Source: Streptomyces longhuiensis
GTDB taxonomy: Bacteria > Actinomycetota > Actinomycetes > Streptomycetales > Streptomycetaceae
Assembly (NCBI RefSeq): GCF_020616555.1
Contig: NZ_CP085173.1
Coordinates: 1,116,001-1,180,000 of the forward strand
Direction of reading: 5' to 3'
DNA length: 64,000 bases
In this document: piece by piece, positions 1 to 9,653 of the stretch
Layout of the letters: each line of letters starts with the position of its first letter
How positions within the stretch are numbered: position 1 is the first letter of the stretch
Translations under genes and position numbers: made by a program
Notes under the pieces: generated by a model
Told to the model about the DNA's origin: nothing
Seen by the model: only the letters and a program-made list of their open reading frames with translations
The model's database searches: none

Positions 1-1251
1 GACCGGTACGGACACGCGCGGCTCCTCTTCGTGGGCGTCCTCGGGTTCGGGGTCGCGTCGGCCGGCATCGCGCTCGCACCCACGATCGGCTGGGTGATCG
101 CACTGCGCGCCGCCCAGGGCGTCTTCGGCGCGCTCCTCCAGCCCGCGACACTCGCCCTGCTGCGGCTCACGTACCCGCCCGACCGTCTCGGCACGCCCAT
201 CGCCGTCCGCACCAGCGCGATCGCGGTGGCCGCCGGCCTCGGCCCGGTCCTCGGCGGGATCCTGGTGCAACACCTCGGATGGCGTGCGGTGTTCTGGGTC
301 AACGTGCCTGCCGCGCTGGTGATCGCCGCGCTCACCCTCGCCGTCCGTACGCCGATGCCTGAACGCACCGGTTCACAACGGCTGGACCTCACCGGCACGG
401 CCCTGCTCACGGCGGCACTCGCGGTGCTCGTCCACACTCTGGCCGGCGTGCCGGGGCGCGGCTGGACCGCTGGGGCGACGCTGCTCGAACTCGCCGCCGG
501 CCTGGCCTTGTCGGCGGTTCTCGTCCTGCACGAGCGCCACGCCGCACACCCGATCGTGCCGCGTGCCGTGGCCCGGTCCGTCCCTGTGACCGCGGCCATG
601 GCACTCCTCCTGGTCATCAGCGCGGGCCTGTTCGGCGCCCTGTTCAGGGCCACGTTCTACCTCCAGGACACCCTGCGCCTCGCCCCGCTCGCCACGGGTC
701 TGCGCGTCCTTCCGCTCACCGCGCTGATGGTGCTCGGCGCGCCCGTGGCCGGCGCCGCGCTGCGCCGGTACGGTCCACGGCGCACCGCCATCGCGGGCAC
801 GGCTCTCGTCGTGGTGGGCATCGCCCAGCTGTCGTCGCTCGGTCCGGCCGGCCCGTGGCCGTCCATGACAGCCGCCTTCGCCGCGCTCGGCGCCGGGTTC
901 GCCACGGTGATGGTCACCGCCACCGGGACGGTCGTCGGTGACGCGCCGCCGGGGTATGCCGGAGTCGTCGGAGGGCTCAAGCAGACGGCGATGAACATCG
1001 GCCCGTCGCTCGGCATCGCCGTCGCCGCCGGCGCGACGGGCGCTGCGGGAGCGACCCGTTCGACCGCCGCCTCCGTCTCCGCCTCCACGATGAGCAGCAG
1101 CCTGCTGCCCCTGGCCATCCTCGCTCTCCTCGGTCTGATTCCGGCCTTCCTGCTGCCTCGGCACGCGGGCGGCGAGATCGACGCCGCTCCCCTCCCACGA
1201 CAACTGACGCCACAGGAAAGCCCTGTTGCGGATGTCGGCGAACGCCCCTAG
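1..1251 (+). CDS. DHA2-type MFS drug/metabolite exporter, 5' end outside window
   Basis: The reading frame is open from base 1, so the N-terminus lies upstream. The visible 416 codons give about ten hydrophobic helices. An early 'RAAQGVFGALLQPATLALL' helix is followed by 'GLGPVLGGILVQHLGWRAVFWVNVP', the motif C and loop typical of 14-TM drug:H+ antiporters of the DHA2 family. Such proteins export toxic compounds across the cytoplasmic membrane using the proton gradient; the substrate cannot be read. The frame ends with TAG 65 bp before the convergent protease gene, with a hairpin between them. Family is confident; substrate unknown. Confidence 0.88.
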   Translation, partial: DRYGHARLLFVGVLGFGVASAGIALAPTIGWVIALRAAQGVFGALLQPATLALLRLTYPPDRLGTPIAVRTSAIAVAAGLGPVLGGILVQHLGWRAVFWVNVPAALVIAALTLAVRTPMPERTGSQRLDLTGTALLTAALAVLVHTLAGVPGRGWTAGATLLELAAGLALSAVLVLHERHAAHPIVPRAVARSVPVTAAMALLLVISAGLFGALFRATFYLQDTLRLAPLATGLRVLPLTALMVLGAPVAGAALRRYGPRRTAIAGTALVVVGIAQLSSLGPAGPWPSMTAAFAALGAGFATVMVTATGTVVGDAPPGYAGVVGGLKQTAMNIGPSLGIAVAAGATGAAGATRSTAASVSASTMSSSLLPLAILALLGLIPAFLLPRHAGGEIDAAPLPRQLTPQESPVADVGERP

Positions 1252-1261
1252 CCACCACGAA

Positions 1262-1300
1262 GCGCCGCACGCGACCCCACCCCAGGGGCACGTGCGGCGC
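1262..1300. terminator. Bidirectional hairpin between convergent genes
   Basis: A perfect 10-bp stem (GCGCCGCACG at 1262-1271 with CGTGCGGCGC at 1291-1300) and a 19-nt loop lie between two convergent stop codons. There is no T-tract, as is common in Streptomyces. The position supports a shared terminator. Confidence 0.6.
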
Positions 1301-1315
1301 GTATTCGGGAGAGGG

Positions 1316-4300
1316 TCAGAGCTTCAGGCGGTGCACACCTCCCTGGACCGTGCCCACGTACAGCAGGCCGCCATGGGCCGCGAGACTCGTCGCGTCGAGG
1401 TTCTGCAGGCCGGTGGAGATGTTCTGCCAGGTCAGGCCACCGTCCGTGGAGCGCAGCACTCCGCGGCCGCCGCGCGGCAGGGCCGTCTCCCAGTAGCTGG
1501 TGGTCGCCGCGTACAGCGTGCCACCCACCTGGAGCAGGTCGCTCACCCGCGTCGGCAGCTTGCCGGTGTCGCCGGTGCGGAAGGTCTTTCCACCGTCCGT
1601 CGAGACCTTGATGGCGTCACCGCCGGTCAGCATGCGCGAACCGGTGAACTCGATGGTGTCGACGCGGCCGTCGGCGACCTTGGTGATGTCGTCGCCACCA
1701 TTGTCCGAGCGATAGAGGCCGTCGGGGGCGCCGAGCCACAGCCTGTCCGGGTTCTTCGGGTCACCCGCGACCGCGGTGAAGTACGTCTGGTCGTTGAGCA
1801 GGTTCTTCCAGTTGGCTCCCCCGTCCTCGGTGGAGAACAGGCCCACGCCCAGCAAGTTGCCGTACGAGACATACACGCGGTCGGGGTCGGCCGGGTGCAC
1901 GGCCAGCGCGAACACGGTGCCGCCGCTCTCGCCCTTCTTCTGCCAGGTGGCGCCGGAGTCGCCGCTGCGCTCCACGCGGAAGCCGCCCCAGGCGTTGTAC
2001 TGCACTCGCCAGACGATCCGCGAGTCCTTGGGGGAGGTCTGCAGCAGCCGGGTCTCGACGCCTATCCTGCCCTCGCCCCCGGTGGTGCCCCATTCGGCCC
2101 CGGAGACCGGGAGCTGGGAGCGGTGAGTGCCCTGCCGGCCGGCCGCGAGCACCTGGTCGCCGCTGACCGCCAGGGAGTTGACGGTGCCGCCCTGGACGCC
2201 CAGGCGCCGGTAGTCCTTGCCGTCCGCCGTGCCCCGGTACACCCCGGCCGCGTCCGCGGAGACGGTCAGTGAGCCGTCGGCCCAGCGGTCGAAGTCGGAG
2301 ACGGTCGAGGCGCGGTTGACGCCGGGGATGGTGGTCCACTCGCGGCCGTGGTTGCGGCCGACCCGGGTGTCACGGCCGTAGCTGACGTACAGGTCGCCGC
2401 CGGTGAGGGTCATCCCGGAAGCGCCGTATCCGTGATTGTCCAGCGCCGCCCAGGTCTTGCCGCCGTCGAAGGATCCGACGACGCCCGAGCCGATCTCGTA
2501 GATCGCCACGACCTGGCTGTCCGCGACCACATTGACGGAGACGCCGCCGTCCACCGAGTCGTGGACCTTGACGGCTGCGCCGAGCGTGCCGGTGGAGAGG
2601 CCGTCGCGCTTCCAGAGGGACGTGCCCGCCGAGAGGTAGAGGCTGTCACCGCCGATCGCCAGGTCGTAGACGTGGTCGGCGGGAAGGCCGATGGGCTCGG
2701 CCGCCCAGGTGTCGCCACCGTCCCTGCTGATCAGCAGGTCGGTGGCGGTGCGGGCGACGAGGGTCTTCGTCGCCTCGTCGGCGAGGAAGTCGTAGATGGG
2801 GGTGTCGGGGGTGTTCAGGGTCTTCCAGCTGCGGCCGGCGTCCTCCGTGCGCAGGATCGAGCCGGTGCGGGGGATGCCGGAGGCGCTGTTCGCGGCGTAC
2901 CACCAGCGCTTGGCGTTCGTCGGGTCGATGACAGTGAAGGCCTGGCCCGACACATTGCCGAGCGGCAACCTGGTGTGCTGCTTCCAGGTCGCACCCTTGT
3001 CCTCGGTCGACCAGGGACCGGCCTTGTTGTACTGAGTGAGGACGGCGGCCCCGGGGTCGCTCTGCGCGGTGCTGATGTCGCCGCTCTCCGAGTTCGGTCC
3101 GACGGGCTGCCAGCGGGAGTCGCGGCTGTCCTCGGGGGTCACCTCGAATCCGTCGCGGTTGCTCGTCAGGGTCTTGCCGTCGGTGGTCCGACCGGTCACC
3201 GAGACCAGATGGGCGCCGACACCGCGGCCGGTGATCTCCGCCTGGTAGACGTTCCCGGAGCGGAGTTTGGTCGTGACCGTGTACGGCCTGCCGCGCGGCG
3301 GGGTCACGGTGAGGACCGGCGGCTTCGCCAGCGGGGCCGGCGTGAAGACGACCGCCGTGGACCTGCCGTCGCTCGGGTCGGGGCCCGCCTGGACGAACAG
3401 CTGTCGCACCACCAGGAGATACGGGACGCGCAGGGCCGCGCCGCCCTCAGGGGTGACGGTGACCGTGCCGCTGATCTCGGCCTCGCCCGCGGGGCGGTCG
3501 GCGCCGAGCGTGACGGTCGCGGTGGCGCTCCCGCCCGCCGGGATGCGCAGGGTGCGCGGGCTGACCCGGGCCTCGCCGCTCACCTTCAGACGGACGGTGC
3601 GGGTGCGCGTGCCGGAGTTGTTGACGGTGAGCTTCTCGCTGCCGCCCACGGTGTGCTTGGCGAGGTCCGCGAGCCCGTACGAGAGTGTGGCCGGAGTGGT
3701 GGTGATGGCGGCGTCCGCCCGGTCCGCGGCCGCGGCGACGTCGAGTCGGCCGGAACCAGTGGTCGTTGCCTCGTACTCCTTCAACTGCTTGGTGCTGCCC
3801 ACGAGTTCGGAAGTGACCTTCGTCGGGGTCTCACCGGGGTGGAGCTGGCGCAGCAGGGCCGCGGCTCCCGCGACGTGCGGTCCCGCCATCGACGTACCGG
3901 AGAGGCGGTAATAGCCGGGCGCGTACAGAGACTTGGGGATCGTGGAGCGGATGTCGTATCCCGGTGCGACCAGGTCCGGCTTGAGGTCCCAGTTCAGGTC
4001 GGGGCCGCGCGAGGAGAAGGAGGCGATCTTGTCGGTGACGTCCGTGCCGCTGATCGTCACCTCGACCTTGCCGTCCGCAAGGCGGCGGCCGAGCTCGGCG
4101 TACTGGGTCGAGTCGACGCCCAGCATGACCATGGTGTCCATGCGCAGCGAGTCGCCGGACTCCTTGACGGAGGTGGCCGGGGCGAGCGGTACGGTGCCGT
4201 CCGCCTTCGCGGGCGGCTGACCCGCGGTGTCCGGCGGGCCCGCAGCGCGCGGCTGTCCCCCGGTATCCGGCTGCGCCGCGAGCACCGGACCGCCGCCCGC

Positions 4301-5563
4301 GCTCTTCCCTCCGATGATGGCGAGCGCTCCGTGGCGCTCCGCCTCGCGGGCCATCTCGATCTCCCAGGCGGACAGATGCTCCTGGGTGTCCGCGACGAGC
4401 ATGTCGATGCGGACGGCCTTGCCCTTGACGTCTCCGGCCCGCTCCCAGTCCTCCGGGGTGCCCTGGCCGAGGTCGACGACCTCGGTGGTGACCGGGGCCG
4501 CGGGCGGGTTGGCGGAGATCACGCCGCGGTACGTCTGGATCTTCCCGCCGCCCTTGTAGGTGGCGGCGGGTATGCGCAGCCCGCTGACCGAGGCCCCGAC
4601 CGCGATGACGCCGTCGGCGGCGGCCGGGGTGCCGACGGTGCCGCTTCCCGGGCCATCGTTGCCGGCCGAGGCGACGACGACAACTCCCGCCTTGGTGGCG
4701 GCGGTTGCGGCTGTGCCGAGCGGATCGCGGCCGTCTCCGTAGCCGCCGAGGCTCATGTTGATGACATCGGCGCGGTGCGGATTGGCCGGGTCGATCGCGG
4801 CCTCGATACCGGCGACGATGTCGGAGGTGTAACCCTCGCCCGCGTCGTCCATGACCTTGTACGCAAGGAGGTTCGCGCCCGGGGCCACTCCGGTGACGCC
4901 GCCCTTCTCGGCGGCCCTGCCCGCGATGATGCCGGCGACATGGGTGCCGTGGCCGTTGTCGTCCGTCGGGTCGGCGTCGCGGTTGACGAAGTCGTAGCCG
5001 CCGACGACCTTGTGGCCCTTGCCGAGGGCACCGCCCAGGTCCGGGTGGCTGTAGTCGACGCCGCTGTCGAGGACGGCGACGGTGACGCCCTTGCCGTCGG
5101 CGCCGTTGCCCGACGGGTCCTTGCGCCGCCAGACCTGTGGGGCGTTGATCAGCGGCACGCTGTCGTCGGTGAGGATGTGCATCTTGGCGTCGGGGACCAC
5201 GGAGGCCACCCCGGGCAGTTGCTTCAACTCGGCGACCTCAGAGGCCTTCACGGTCACGGCGACCGCGTTGAGCAACAGGTTCAGCCTGCGCGGGGAGCCG
5301 GTGTGCAGACCGGCGTCCTTCGCATCACCGAGGAACGTTTTCTGCCGGGCTGAGAGGGAGGCGCGGTCGGCGCCGATCTCGCTGGCGTCGGCGGACCGCA
5401 ACGTGCCCTTTCCCGTCGCGGCGGCAGCCCCGGACAGCGTCACGATGACGCGCTGCTCGGGGTCCTGGTGTGGGTCCGCGGTGGCGGACTGGGGCACCGC
5501 GGACAGCAGGCCGCCGATGACGGCGGCCGTGAGCCCGGCGGTGAACGTTCTTCGAGGGGTCAT
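1316..5563 (-). CDS. Secreted S8 subtilisin-like protease with C-terminal Asp-box beta-propeller
   Basis: The start is the ATG at 5563 (MTPRRTFTAG), giving 1415 residues with a signal peptide ending near residue 29. An inhibitor-I9-like prodomain covers about residues 36-130. The catalytic triad is visible: Asp166 in VLDSG, His205 in NGHGTHVAG and Ser558 in GTSMAGPHVAG. The oxyanion Asn302 lies in SAGNDG. A PA-type insert (about 340-510) sits between His and Ser, as in large Streptomyces subtilases. After an Ig-like stretch, the last 500 residues hold about nine repeats of the Asp-box type (STEDGGANW, STDGGKTF, STDGGLTW), predicting a beta-propeller that could bind glycans or protein substrate. 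It probably acts extracellularly. It diverges from a regulator gene that may control it. Confidence 0.93.
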   Translation of the reverse strand: MTPRRTFTAGLTAAVIGGLLSAVPQSATADPHQDPEQRVIVTLSGAAAATGKGTLRSADASEIGADRASLSARQKTFLGDAKDAGLHTGSPRRLNLLLNAVAVTVKASEVAELKQLPGVASVVPDAKMHILTDDSVPLINAPQVWRRKDPSGNGADGKGVTVAVLDSGVDYSHPDLGGALGKGHKVVGGYDFVNRDADPTDDNGHGTHVAGIIAGRAAEKGGVTGVAPGANLLAYKVMDDAGEGYTSDIVAGIEAAIDPANPHRADVINMSLGGYGDGRDPLGTAATAATKAGVVVVASAGNDGPGSGTVGTPAAADGVIAVGASVSGLRIPAATYKGGGKIQTYRGVISANPPAAPVTTEVVDLGQGTPEDWERAGDVKGKAVRIDMLVADTQEHLSAWEIEMAREAERHGALAIIGGKSAGGGPVLAAQPDTGGQPRAAGPPDTAGQPPAKADGTVPLAPATSVKESGDSLRMDTMVMLGVDSTQYAELGRRLADGKVEVTISGTDVTDKIASFSSRGPDLNWDLKPDLVAPGYDIRSTIPKSLYAPGYYRLSGTSMAGPHVAGAAALLRQLHPGETPTKVTSELVGSTKQLKEYEATTTGSGRLDVAAAADRADAAITTTPATLSYGLADLAKHTVGGSEKLTVNNSGTRTRTVRLKVSGEARVSPRTLRIPAGGSATATVTLGADRPAGEAEISGTVTVTPEGGAALRVPYLLVVRQLFVQAGPDPSDGRSTAVVFTPAPLAKPPVLTVTPPRGRPYTVTTKLRSGNVYQAEITGRGVGAHLVSVTGRTTDGKTLTSNRDGFEVTPEDSRDSRWQPVGPNSESGDISTAQSDPGAAVLTQYNKAGPWSTEDKGATWKQHTRLPLGNVSGQAFTVIDPTNAKRWWYAANSASGIPRTGSILRTEDAGRSWKTLNTPDTPIYDFLADEATKTLVARTATDLLISRDGGDTWAAEPIGLPADHVYDLAIGGDSLYLSAGTSLWKRDGLSTGTLGAAVKVHDSVDGGVSVNVVADSQVVAIYEIGSGVVGSFDGGKTWAALDNHGYGASGMTLTGGDLYVSYGRDTRVGRNHGREWTTIPGVNRASTVSDFDRWADGSLTVSADAAGVYRGTADGKDYRRLGVQGGTVNSLAVSGDQVLAAGRQGTHRSQLPVSGAEWGTTGGEGRIGVETRLLQTSPKDSRIVWRVQYNAWGGFRVERSGDSGATWQKKGESGGTVFALAVHPADPDRVYVSYGNLLGVGLFSTEDGGANWKNLLNDQTYFTAVAGDPKNPDRLWLGAPDGLYRSDNGGDDITKVADGRVDTIEFTGSRMLTGGDAIKVSTDGGKTFRTGDTGKLPTRVSDLLQVGGTLYAATTSYWETALPRGGRGVLRSTDGGLTWQNISTGLQNLDATSLAAHGGLLYVGTVQGGVHRLKL

Positions 5564-5653
5564 GCCAGACGAATTAATCGGACGCGCGTGGTCCAGACAA
5601 CGCTTTTGCCTGGCCCATTGCTGCCGCTGGCACACACGGGCCAAGATCCGGAC
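5564..5653. promoter_or_regulatory. Divergent promoter region, protease / regulator
   Basis: This 90-bp gap separates two divergent starts. On the minus strand, TTGTCT (complement of 5595-5600) and TAATTC (complement of 5571-5576) are 18 bp apart. That would place transcription start next to the protease ATG, so the mRNA could be nearly leaderless. This was assigned by eye only. Confidence 0.4.
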
Positions 5654-6604
5654 ATGCCCCAACTGACCGCCGCAGGAATCGAAGCCTTCGACGAGAGCGT
5701 CTACCGCGCGATCCTCGTCCGACACACCGCCGCGCCCGCCGACCTCGCGGGCGACCTGTCCTGCTCCACCGAACGGGTCGCCCGCGCCCTCGACCGACTG
5801 CGCGAGAACGGCCTGGTCGGACGGCTCGCCGGAACCCGCCGCCGGTACGCGGCCATTGAGCCGGGCGCGGCCCTGGAGTCACTGGTCCGCTCCCGGACCG
5901 CGGATCTCGACGGCGTACGGGCGGCGGCCGGCGAGCTGTCACGGCTGTTCGCCGCGGCCCGGCAGGGCGGCTCCGAACAGGTCGAAGTAATCACCGGCGG
6001 CGAGGCGTTGGGCCGCTGGTTCGTACAGCTTCAGCAGGAAGCGCGCGACGAGGTCATCACCCTGGACCGCCCGCCGTACGCGCTGACCACGTCCAACCCG
6101 GTCGAGGCGACCGCCCTCACCCGGGGCGTCCGCTACCGCGCCGTCTACGCCCCCGAGGCGCTGGAGTGGCCCGGAGTCCTGGGCGACATCCGCGAGCTGG
6201 TGGCGCACGGCGAGCAGGCCCGCGTACTGCCGGGCCTGCGCATCAAGCTGGCCATCTCCGACCGCCGCCTCGCCCTGATGCCGCTCACCCTCGACTTCAC
6301 CACGGAGGTGCGCGCCGCCGTCATCCGCCCGTCAGCCCTGCTCGACGGCCTCATCGACTACTGGGAACTCTGCTGGCGCACCGCGACCCCGCTGGGTGCC
6401 CCCGCCGAGGACGACCCCCTCGGCGAGGAGGACCGCCAGATGCTGACCCTCCTCGTCGGCGGCCTCAAGGACGAGGCGATAGCCCGCCAGTTGGGCTGGT
6501 CGGTACGGACGATGCGGCGCCGGATCAGCCGCCTGCACGAGGAGCTGGGCGCCGCGAACCGCTTCCAGGCGGGAGTGATCGCGGCGCGCCGGGGATGGAT
6601 CTGA
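5654..6604 (+). CDS. TrmB-like / LuxR-type helix-turn-helix regulator
   Basis: 316 residues from the ATG at 5654. The N-terminal 60 residues form a winged helix (ILVRHTAAPADLAGDLSCST...RALDRLRENGLV). The middle resembles the TrmB sensor domain that follows such helices. The C-terminus (about 250-316) is a second HTH of LuxR type: LLVGGLKDEAIARQLGWSVR, then TMRRRISRLHEELGA. This two-HTH layout is common in Streptomyces one-component regulators. It diverges from the secreted protease gene, so control of that gene is the simplest inference. No phospho-acceptor domain is present. Family fit is good; ligand unknown. Confidence 0.85.
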   Translation: MPQLTAAGIEAFDESVYRAILVRHTAAPADLAGDLSCSTERVARALDRLRENGLVGRLAGTRRRYAAIEPGAALESLVRSRTADLDGVRAAAGELSRLFAAARQGGSEQVEVITGGEALGRWFVQLQQEARDEVITLDRPPYALTTSNPVEATALTRGVRYRAVYAPEALEWPGVLGDIRELVAHGEQARVLPGLRIKLAISDRRLALMPLTLDFTTEVRAAVIRPSALLDGLIDYWELCWRTATPLGAPAEDDPLGEEDRQMLTLLVGGLKDEAIARQLGWSVRTMRRRISRLHEELGAANRFQAGVIAARRGWI

Positions 6605-6634
6605 ATTCCCTTGCTCCATCAGCCAGTCGGGTGA

Positions 6635-7363
6635 CTAGCGCTCGGCGGCTTCGAGGTCGTCGGAGCGTCCCGCCCGCAGACGGGGCCACTGGGCGGTGGG
6701 CCGTCCGTCGGTGCTCATGTAGGTGTCGCTGATCCGCGGCCAGCCGGCGGGCGAGTCCTCCCACGGCTCCTGCCGCCCGTACGCCGTCCGGTCCAGCAGG
6801 CCGTACGTCTGGTCCATCGCCTCGACACCGCGGCCGGTGGTCCAGTACGTCTCGAACACCCGGTCTCCCTGGCGCAGGTAGCACGCCAGCATGAACGGGC
6901 CACGCCCCGCCATCAGCGTGTCGATCGACTCCCGGGCCGAGTACCAGGGCACGTCCCAGCCCATGAAGTCGCGGTAGCGGACGCTCTCCGCGTACGGGCC
7001 CTGGCACAGCGTCGCGTAGGTGACGTCACGGGAGTGCAGGTAGGACAGCTCGCGGACCTGGCTGTTGAAGAACGTGCAGCCCTCGCACTGCTCGGCGGCG
7101 GGGTGGTCGGCGTGCCACATCTGGAAGTACGCGATGAGCTGCGTACGGCCCTCGAATGCGTCCAGCAGCGTGACCTGACCGGACGGGCCGGTCAGTGGGG
7201 TGCCGGCGTCCACTTCCACCATGGGCAGCCGGCGACGGGCCGCCGCGATCGCGTCGCCTTCGCGGGTGTACGCCTTCTCCCGGATCCGCAGCGCGTCCAG
7301 TTCCGCCTGGTAGGCGGCTCGGTCGACGGCCTCGGGGGCCGGAGCGGTCGTTTTGGTGCTCAT
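6635..7363 (-). CDS. DUF899 thioredoxin-fold protein
   Basis: 242 residues from the ATG at 7363. The sequence matches the DUF899 family, a thioredoxin-like fold: GQVTLLDAFEGRTQLIAYF, then a CEGC pair (EQCEGCTFFNSQV) where thioredoxins carry CxxC, and a C-terminal YGLLDRTAYGRQEPWEDSP block. The family is widespread in actinobacteria and proteobacteria and is presumed to be redox-active; no substrate is established. It stands alone, convergent with the upstream regulator, and is separated by about 200 bp from the sigma-factor gene. Confidence 0.85.
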   Translation of the reverse strand: MSTKTTAPAPEAVDRAAYQAELDALRIREKAYTREGDAIAAARRRLPMVEVDAGTPLTGPSGQVTLLDAFEGRTQLIAYFQMWHADHPAAEQCEGCTFFNSQVRELSYLHSRDVTYATLCQGPYAESVRYRDFMGWDVPWYSARESIDTLMAGRGPFMLACYLRQGDRVFETYWTTGRGVEAMDQTYGLLDRTAYGRQEPWEDSPAGWPRISDTYMSTDGRPTAQWPRLRAGRSDDLEAAER

Positions 7364-7400
7364 GAGAATTCATCCCTTCATGTCGTGCTGTCCGGAGGGA

Positions 7401-7442
7401 GCCCGTCCGCAGGGGCCCGTCCGCAGGGGGCCTGTCCGGAGG
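7401..7442. repeat. Three 14-bp tandem units upstream of the DUF899 gene
   Basis: Three near-identical 14-bp units (GCCCGTCCGCAGGG and variants) lie tandemly 40-80 bp upstream of the DUF899 start, inside its probable promoter region. The third copy has diverged. Confidence 0.6.
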
Positions 7443-7559
7443 ATCTCCTCCGACTCTTCTCTGGCTCATCTCCAGAGCGACTGTCACCCCACCGACGAAT
7501 GCCGCCCCGCCGGATCGACATCGGGAGCGAAAAAGTTCGCGGAATGTGCGCAAAGGTCG

Positions 7560-8807
7560 TCAGAGCTCCCCGTCTCCGCTGGTCAGCTCGCTGATGCGAC
7601 TGGTCAGGTAGCGACGCTCGGCCTCGGTGGGCGCCAGTTTCAGGGCTTCCTCGTACGCCTGCCCGGCCTCGGCCCTCCGGCCGGAGCGTCGGAGCAGGTC
7701 GGCCCGGGTCGCGGGCAGCAGGTGGTAGCCGTCGAGCCGCCCGGATGCCGCCAGTTCGTCGACCAGCGCCAGACCGGCCGGGATTCCGTCCGCCATCGCG
7801 ACCGCCACCGCACGGTTCAGCTCGACGACCGGGGACGGGGCCAACCGGGCCAGCTCCGCGTACAGCACCGCGATCTGCGGCCAGTCCGTGCTCGCCGCGT
7901 CGGGCGCGGTGGCATGGCAGGCGGCGATCGCGGCCTGGACCTGGTACGGCCCGGTACGCCGTCCGGCCAGCGCCTGGTCGAGCATCTCCACGCCCTCGGC
8001 GATCAGCCCCTGATCCCATCTGCGCCGGTCCTGCTTCTCCAGCGTGACGAGGACGCCGTCGGATGTACGGGTCATGCGGCGCGCCTCGTGCAGCAGCATC
8101 AGAGCGAGCAGTCCGCGCGGCTCGGGCTCGCCGGGCATCAGCCGGATCAGGACCCGGGCCAGCCGGATCGCCTCGGCGGTCAGCGCCCGGCGGGCGTCCT
8201 CGCCCACGTCGTCGTACCCCTCGTTGAAGATCAGGTAGAGCACCGCGAGGACCGAGGCGAGTCGCTGCGGGAGCAGGTCGGCGGGTGGCACGCGGTAGGG
8301 GATGCCGGCCTCGGCGATCTTGCGCTTGGCGCGGACCAGGCGCTGCGCCATCGTCGGTTCGGCCGTCAGAAAGGCCCGGGCGATCTCGGCCGTGCTCAGC
8401 CCGGCCAGCGTACGCAGGGTGAGCGCGACCCGGGCCGGGAAGGGAAGCGCCGGATGGCAGCAGGTGAAGATCAGCCGCAACCGCTCGTCCGGGATGTCCT
8501 CCACCGGCGGTTCACCCTGATCGGGGGTGGTCACGGCGAGCCGGCGCAGCTTGGCCGCGCCGACGGCGTCGCGCCGCAGCCGGTCGGTCGCGCGGTTGCG
8601 GGCGGTGGTGGTGAGCCATGCGCCCGGGAGGCGCGGCACGCCGTCTCGTGTCCAGGTCGTCAGCGCGGCGGCGAACGCGTCCTGCGCGCAGTCCTCCGCC
8701 AGGTCCCAGTCGCCCGTCATCCCGATCAAGGTCGCGACCACCTGGCCCCACTCGTCCCGGAACGCCGCGTCGACGGCCTTCCGGACCCGGTCGTCCGGCG
8801 TGGTCAT
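7560..8807 (-). CDS. ECF42-type RNA polymerase sigma factor with C-terminal TPR-like extension
   Basis: The start is the ATG at 8807, overlapping the upstream stop by 4 bp, giving 415 residues. Sigma region 2 shows [16 protein letters not shown] and the region 2.4-type [12 protein letters not shown]. Region 4 is [20 protein letters not shown] followed by [10 protein letters not shown]. The remaining 200 residues are a helical, TPR-like extension ending in [19 protein letters not shown]. Sigma2-sigma4 plus this extension, next to a DGPF-domain gene, is the hallmark of group ECF42, which works without an anti-sigma factor. It should direct RNA polymerase to a small regulon, usually including its own operon. 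Confidence 0.92.
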   Translation of the reverse strand: MTTPDDRVRKAVDAAFRDEWGQVVATLIGMTGDWDLAEDCAQDAFAAALTTWTRDGVPRLPGAWLTTTARNRATDRLRRDAVGAAKLRRLAVTTPDQGEPPVEDIPDERLRLIFTCCHPALPFPARVALTLRTLAGLSTAEIARAFLTAEPTMAQRLVRAKRKIAEAGIPYRVPPADLLPQRLASVLAVLYLIFNEGYDDVGEDARRALTAEAIRLARVLIRLMPGEPEPRGLLALMLLHEARRMTRTSDGVLVTLEKQDRRRWDQGLIAEGVEMLDQALAGRRTGPYQVQAAIAACHATAPDAASTDWPQIAVLYAELARLAPSPVVELNRAVAVAMADGIPAGLALVDELAASGRLDGYHLLPATRADLLRRSGRRAEAGQAYEEALKLAPTEAERRYLTSRISELTSGDGEL

Positions 8808-9148
8808 CCCCAGACCGGGCGGATCTCGACGCCGCCCCAGCGCGCGTAGGGATGGCCTTCGGCGATCGCGATCGCCTCGTCCAGGTCCGCGCACTCGACG
8901 ATCACGAAGCCGCCGACGAAGTCCTTGGTCTCCGCGAACGGGCCGTCCGACACCAGGGTTTCACCGTCCCGGACCCGGACCGTGGTCGCGTCCACCACCG
9001 GACGCAGCCGCGCACCGACGAGCATGGCGCCCCGCCGGTCGAGATCCGCGAGCCAGGCCTGATGTACGGGGTCCGCCTCGAGTTCCTCGTTGCTGGGCGA
9101 AACCTTCTCGTCGTCGCAGATGAGCAGCACGTACTTCACTCTGTTCAT
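8804..9148 (-). CDS. DGPF/YCII-domain protein, partner of the ECF42 sigma factor
   Basis: 114 residues with the signature DGPFAETKD at about 68-76 and the C-terminal [14 protein letters not shown] of the DGPF branch of the YCII superfamily (a ferredoxin-like alpha/beta fold). The gene is first in a two-gene operon. Its stop overlaps the sigma-factor ATG by 4 bp, implying translational coupling. DGPF proteins are the conserved companions and targets of ECF42 sigma factors. Whether they sense a signal or are enzymes is not settled. Confidence 0.9.
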   Translation of the reverse strand: MNRVKYVLLICDDEKVSPSNEELEADPVHQAWLADLDRRGAMLVGARLRPVVDATTVRVRDGETLVSDGPFAETKDFVGGFVIVECADLDEAIAIAEGHPYARWGGVEIRPVWG

Positions 9149-9226
9149 TCTGCCCCCGATGCCGCCGGCGCGAGCGGGCTTCGGGGCCGGGTCCAGGCTT
9201 CCTCGTGAGCGTGAGAGTCTCCGGGT

Positions 9227-9649
9227 GTGTCAGAGATGTCGAGCCGGTTGGAGCCGGCCTTGGTCGAGGCCTGCTCTCCTTCGTGGTCACAACGTGTTCG
9301 GGCCGGGCGTGACCTCGCATCGCTCGCCCATGTTCCCGAGGCTGCGGAAGCGTTGGTGGGGCTGCTGCTGGACGTCGAGGACACGGCGGTCACCCGGCAG
9401 ACGGCAGAGGCCCTCGCCCGCGTGGGAACGACGGCCTCTGTCAGGCTCCTCGCTCTCGCGGTTGCCGAGGCTGACGACAACCAGGCCGACTGGCTGGAGA
9501 CCGGAGTGCATGACGCGCTCGTGGGGCCGGACAGTGCGCCGGGCGTCGCAACGGTCTGCGGACAGCTCGGTCGGGATCCAGTAGCAGCTGTCCGTACAGG
9601 CGCCGCGGAGGTCATGGCGTGGACAGACGGCAGACCAGGTCCACCATGA
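9227..9649 (+). CDS. Small HEAT-repeat-like protein
   Basis: 140 residues from the GTG at 9227 (MSEMSSRLEP). The protein is all-alpha and shows two or three HEAT-like helical pairs: RVRAGRDLASLAHVPEAAEA then LVGLLLDVEDTAVTRQTAEA. These are protein-interaction scaffolds. A HEAT-like start followed by DTAVTRQTAEALARVG suggests an adaptor, with no catalytic motif. It diverges from the DGPF gene and converges on the MFS gene, only 4 bp from its stop. Partner unknown. Confidence 0.75.
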   Translation: MSEMSSRLEPALVEACSPSWSQRVRAGRDLASLAHVPEAAEALVGLLLDVEDTAVTRQTAEALARVGTTASVRLLALAVAEADDNQADWLETGVHDALVGPDSAPGVATVCGQLGRDPVAAVRTGAAEVMAWTDGRPGPP

Positions 9650-9653
9650 TCGG

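Noticed and set aside
2348..5353. Long plus-strand open frame of about 1000 codons antisense to the protease
   Set aside because: High-GC antisense artefact: low-complexity Gly/Ala/Arg/Val composition, no domain, and the minus-strand protease explains the region fully.
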